A stretch of 64,000 nucleotides of DNA from the NCBI RefSeq assembly GCF_019834675.1, contig NZ_JABUBU010000003.1, positions 246,801 through 310,800 on the forward strand. The letters run 5' to 3'. The notes beneath the pieces were generated by a model. The model was not told where the DNA came from, searched no databases, and saw nothing but the letters and a program-made list of their open reading frames with translations. Below are positions 62,542-64,000 of this stretch, piece after piece (the first letter of the stretch is position 1; each line of letters opens with the position of its first letter). The translations under genes were made by a program, and so were the position numbers. The stretch comes from Rhodococcoides corynebacterioides. GTDB lineage: Bacteria > Actinomycetota > Actinomycetes > Mycobacteriales > Mycobacteriaceae.

Positions 62542-63021
62542 TCAGTTGCCGGCGAGCACGCGGGCGCCGGGATGGCGGGACTGCGCGTCGACGGTGAAGG
62601 TGGTGGTCAACCGGGTGATGGACTCGAGCGCGGCGTGCGCCTCGTCCTCGTCCCAGTCCGCGAGGAGTTCGGACAGCCGCTCCACCCGTTGCGCCTTGAT
62701 GCGCTCGAGGCAGGCGATCCCCCGATCGGACACCCGAACCCGGGTGGCGCGACCGTCCGCGGGATCGGGCGTCCGGACGACGTGTCCGGCGTCGGTCAGC
62801 TCGGCGAGCTGGCGACTGAGCACCGACTGACTCGTGCACATGACGCCCGCGAGTTCCGTCTGACGGCACTCACCGTGCGTCGCGAGCGTGCCGAGCACGC
62901 CGACGAGCGCGGGAGCCAGTTCCAGCCGGTCGTCGCTGCGAGCCACGGCGACCCGCAGCGCCCGGCCGAATCGGAACACTTCTTCGACCAGCGATGCAGC
63001 GGTGTCGTTGCGCACGGCCAC
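62542..63021 (-). CDS. MarR-family repressor
   Basis: A 159-residue winged-helix regulator. ALVGVLGTLATHGECRQTEL, then AGVMCTSQSVLSRQLAELTD and the wing VVRTPDPADGRATRVRVSDR are standard MarR. GTG at 63019-63021 was chosen because AAGGGG lies eight bases upstream; the open frame extends further but into promoter sequence. It precedes the multidrug exporter by 32 bases on the same strand, the usual auto-regulated mar-exporter arrangement. Confidence 0.92.
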   Translation of the reverse strand: MAVRNDTAASLVEEVFRFGRALRVAVARSDDRLELAPALVGVLGTLATHGECRQTELAGVMCTSQSVLSRQLAELTDAGHVVRTPDPADGRATRVRVSDRGIACLERIKAQRVERLSELLADWDEDEAHAALESITRLTTTFTVDAQSRHPGARVLAGN

Positions 63022-63057
63022 TGCCCTCACCCCTTCCTGATGCTTACTGTCGGCAAC

Positions 63058-63092
63058 TATATAGATAGATGCTGTAGGTAAACAACTGTCAA
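63058..63092 (-). promoter_or_regulatory. promoter and operator region of the marR-exporter operon
   Basis: On the minus strand TTGACA (63087-63092) and TATCTA (63062-63067) are 19 bases apart, close to a sigma-70-type promoter. The palindrome CTATATAG (63057-63064) and repeated ACTGTC/GACAGT halves (63047-63052, 63086-63091 region) overlap it and may be MarR sites. The stretch is strikingly AT-rich for this genome. Confidence 0.55.
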
Positions 63093-63212
63093 AGCCCGTG
63101 ATTCCCGCGACGCACCCCGTCGACCCCCTCGACCCCACCGTCCGCGGATCGACGTTGTGACGTATCCAGAACGCGAGCCCCCGCCGCCTGCGACGCGTCC
63201 GCAGTACCTACG

Positions 63213-64000
63213 GTGAACGACGTGGCCGGGCCGACCCCTCCGCGCGGTTCGTCCGTCGACAGCAGCCCCGGCCGCACCGTGTCCGAGACGGTCCAGTTCA
63301 CCGTCACCCTCGACGGCAACCATTCACCCGACGTCCCACCCGACGTCCGAGCGATGCTCGCGGACGCGCCCACCGTCGACGCGACGGGCGATCCCAATCC
63401 AGTGGCCGTCGTCGCCGTCTTCCTCGACCACGATCGACGGTCCCGGCCGGCGTCGTCCGCGGGCCCGCGCACGTCCGTCATCCGGCTCGACGCGGCCCGC
63501 CGCCTCGTCGTGGTGACGACGGATCACGCCGCGGCGGACACGGCGTCGGTCATCCGCGCCCTCACCGGCAGCCACGACCGGGGCGAGCAGGACCGACCGC
63601 CCGTCGACACGTCCCCGATCCACCTCGGTACGACGGACGTACGGGCACTGTCCGAGCGCGCCGCGCACCTCGGCGTCACCCCGGTGTCGCTGCTGCAGGC
63701 CGTGTGGGCGGTGACCCTCGGACATCCCACGACGGTGTCGACAGCCCGAAGCACGACTCCCCCGACCACCACACGACCCACCACCCAGCCCCCCGAGACC
63801 GGCGACGCCTGGCTCTCCGTCGTCGTCGACCACACCGACGCCCTGAACGCGCGGGTGGGGCACCACCGAGACCGGTCGACCGCCCACCACCGCGATCGAC
63901 TGGTCGCCGCGCTGCTGGACGGCACGGTCCGCTCGGCCCTGCGCCCCGAGGCCCGTCCCGAGCCCGCGCCCCGTCCAGAACCCGCGCCCCGTCCAGAACC
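63213..64000 (+). CDS. condensation-domain-like protein, 3' end beyond window
   Basis: An open frame of at least 262 codons runs off the right edge. The GTG at 63213 is a guess; GTG 63222 is possible and neither has a ribosome site. Translation shows RLVVVTTDHAAADTASVIRA, which resembles the HHxxxDG core of condensation/acyltransferase domains with the second His and the Asp kept but the first His and Gly changed, and ALSERAAHLGVTPVSLLQAV, typical of the helix after it. A Thr/Pro-rich linker and PRPEPA repeats (18-bp units at the edge) follow. It could begin a peptide synthetase or be a stand-alone acyltransferase. Confidence 0.5.
   Translation, partial: MNDVAGPTPPRGSSVDSSPGRTVSETVQFTVTLDGNHSPDVPPDVRAMLADAPTVDATGDPNPVAVVAVFLDHDRRSRPASSAGPRTSVIRLDAARRLVVVTTDHAAADTASVIRALTGSHDRGEQDRPPVDTSPIHLGTTDVRALSERAAHLGVTPVSLLQAVWAVTLGHPTTVSTARSTTPPTTTRPTTQPPETGDAWLSVVVDHTDALNARVGHHRDRSTAHHRDRLVAALLDGTVRSALRPEARPEPAPRPEPAPRPE

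Noticed and set aside
63324..63890. Minus-strand open frames at the right edge
   Set aside because: Codon third-position bias and the condensation-like motif support the plus-strand frame; the minus frames are Arg/Gly-rich shadows.

Overview
The window is very GC-rich (third codon positions almost always G or C) and its gene set points to a mycolic-acid-bearing actinobacterium of the order Mycobacteriales, most likely Rhodococcus or a close relative. The evidence is an antigen-85/mycolyltransferase-type esterase, an EspG-type ESX chaperone beside a PPE/WXG-like partner, a DUF222-HNH (13E12-type) endonuclease, an IdeR/DtxR-like iron box, a DinB/DUF664 protein, FadE/FadD genes, and SipW-type exported proteins of a class known from rhodococci. 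No tRNA, rRNA, insertion sequence, prophage or CRISPR array was seen. Genes are densely packed, with many 4-base ATGA or GTGA overlaps, and no stretch over 300 bases lacks a gene. The left edge cuts a CsbD-like gene and the right edge cuts a condensation-domain-like gene.

Layout. 1-2 kb: CsbD-like stress protein and an unknown protein. 2-8.5 kb: a five-gene branched-chain-amino-acid-type ABC importer (livG-livF-livH-livM-binding lipoprotein) with a divergent PucR-type regulator. 8.5-11.3 kb: an orphan ESX-associated pair (PPE-like protein plus EspG-like chaperone) and a small membrane protein. 11.3-14.5 kb: an iron-regulated siderophore-interacting flavoprotein, a HAD phosphatase, an aldo-keto reductase and an NmrA-like protein. 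14.6-19.8 kb: a BMP/PnrA-type ABC importer, probably for nucleosides. 20-25.8 kb: cold-shock protein, thiM-glsA, an RluA-type pseudouridine synthase with a TrhO-type rhodanese, and a Tat-exported PhoD phosphatase. 26-28.8 kb: membrane protein, quinone reductase, unknown protein, DinB-like protein.

28.9-32.7 kb is the most distinctive region: five consecutive minus-strand genes, four of them in overlapping pairs, encoding a SipW-type signal peptidase, three small exported proteins with SipW-type signal peptides, and a second SipW-like peptidase that appears fused to its own exported Ser/Thr/Pro-stalked domain. It looks like a self-contained machine for exporting and maturing surface or fibre proteins. 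Upstream is an AT-richer, repeat-dense control region shared with a divergent tspO-aldehyde dehydrogenase pair.

35-50 kb: a two-subunit acyl-CoA dehydrogenase, a histidine phosphatase, an HtrA-like lipoprotein protease, a large SARP/BTAD-ATPase regulator, an MFS symporter, a DEAD-box helicase, a FadD ligase and a membrane-anchored molybdopterin oxidoreductase. 50-58 kb: an alpha/beta hydrolase whose 3' end has been tandemly copied, the mycolyltransferase, a TM0106-type nuclease-exonuclease-helicase, and a TetR-controlled divergent pair of a PLP aldolase/racemase and a sugar-lactone oxidase. 58-64 kb: the DUF222-HNH protein with an internal repeat expansion, a MarR-controlled EmrB/QacA-type exporter, and the truncated condensation-like gene.
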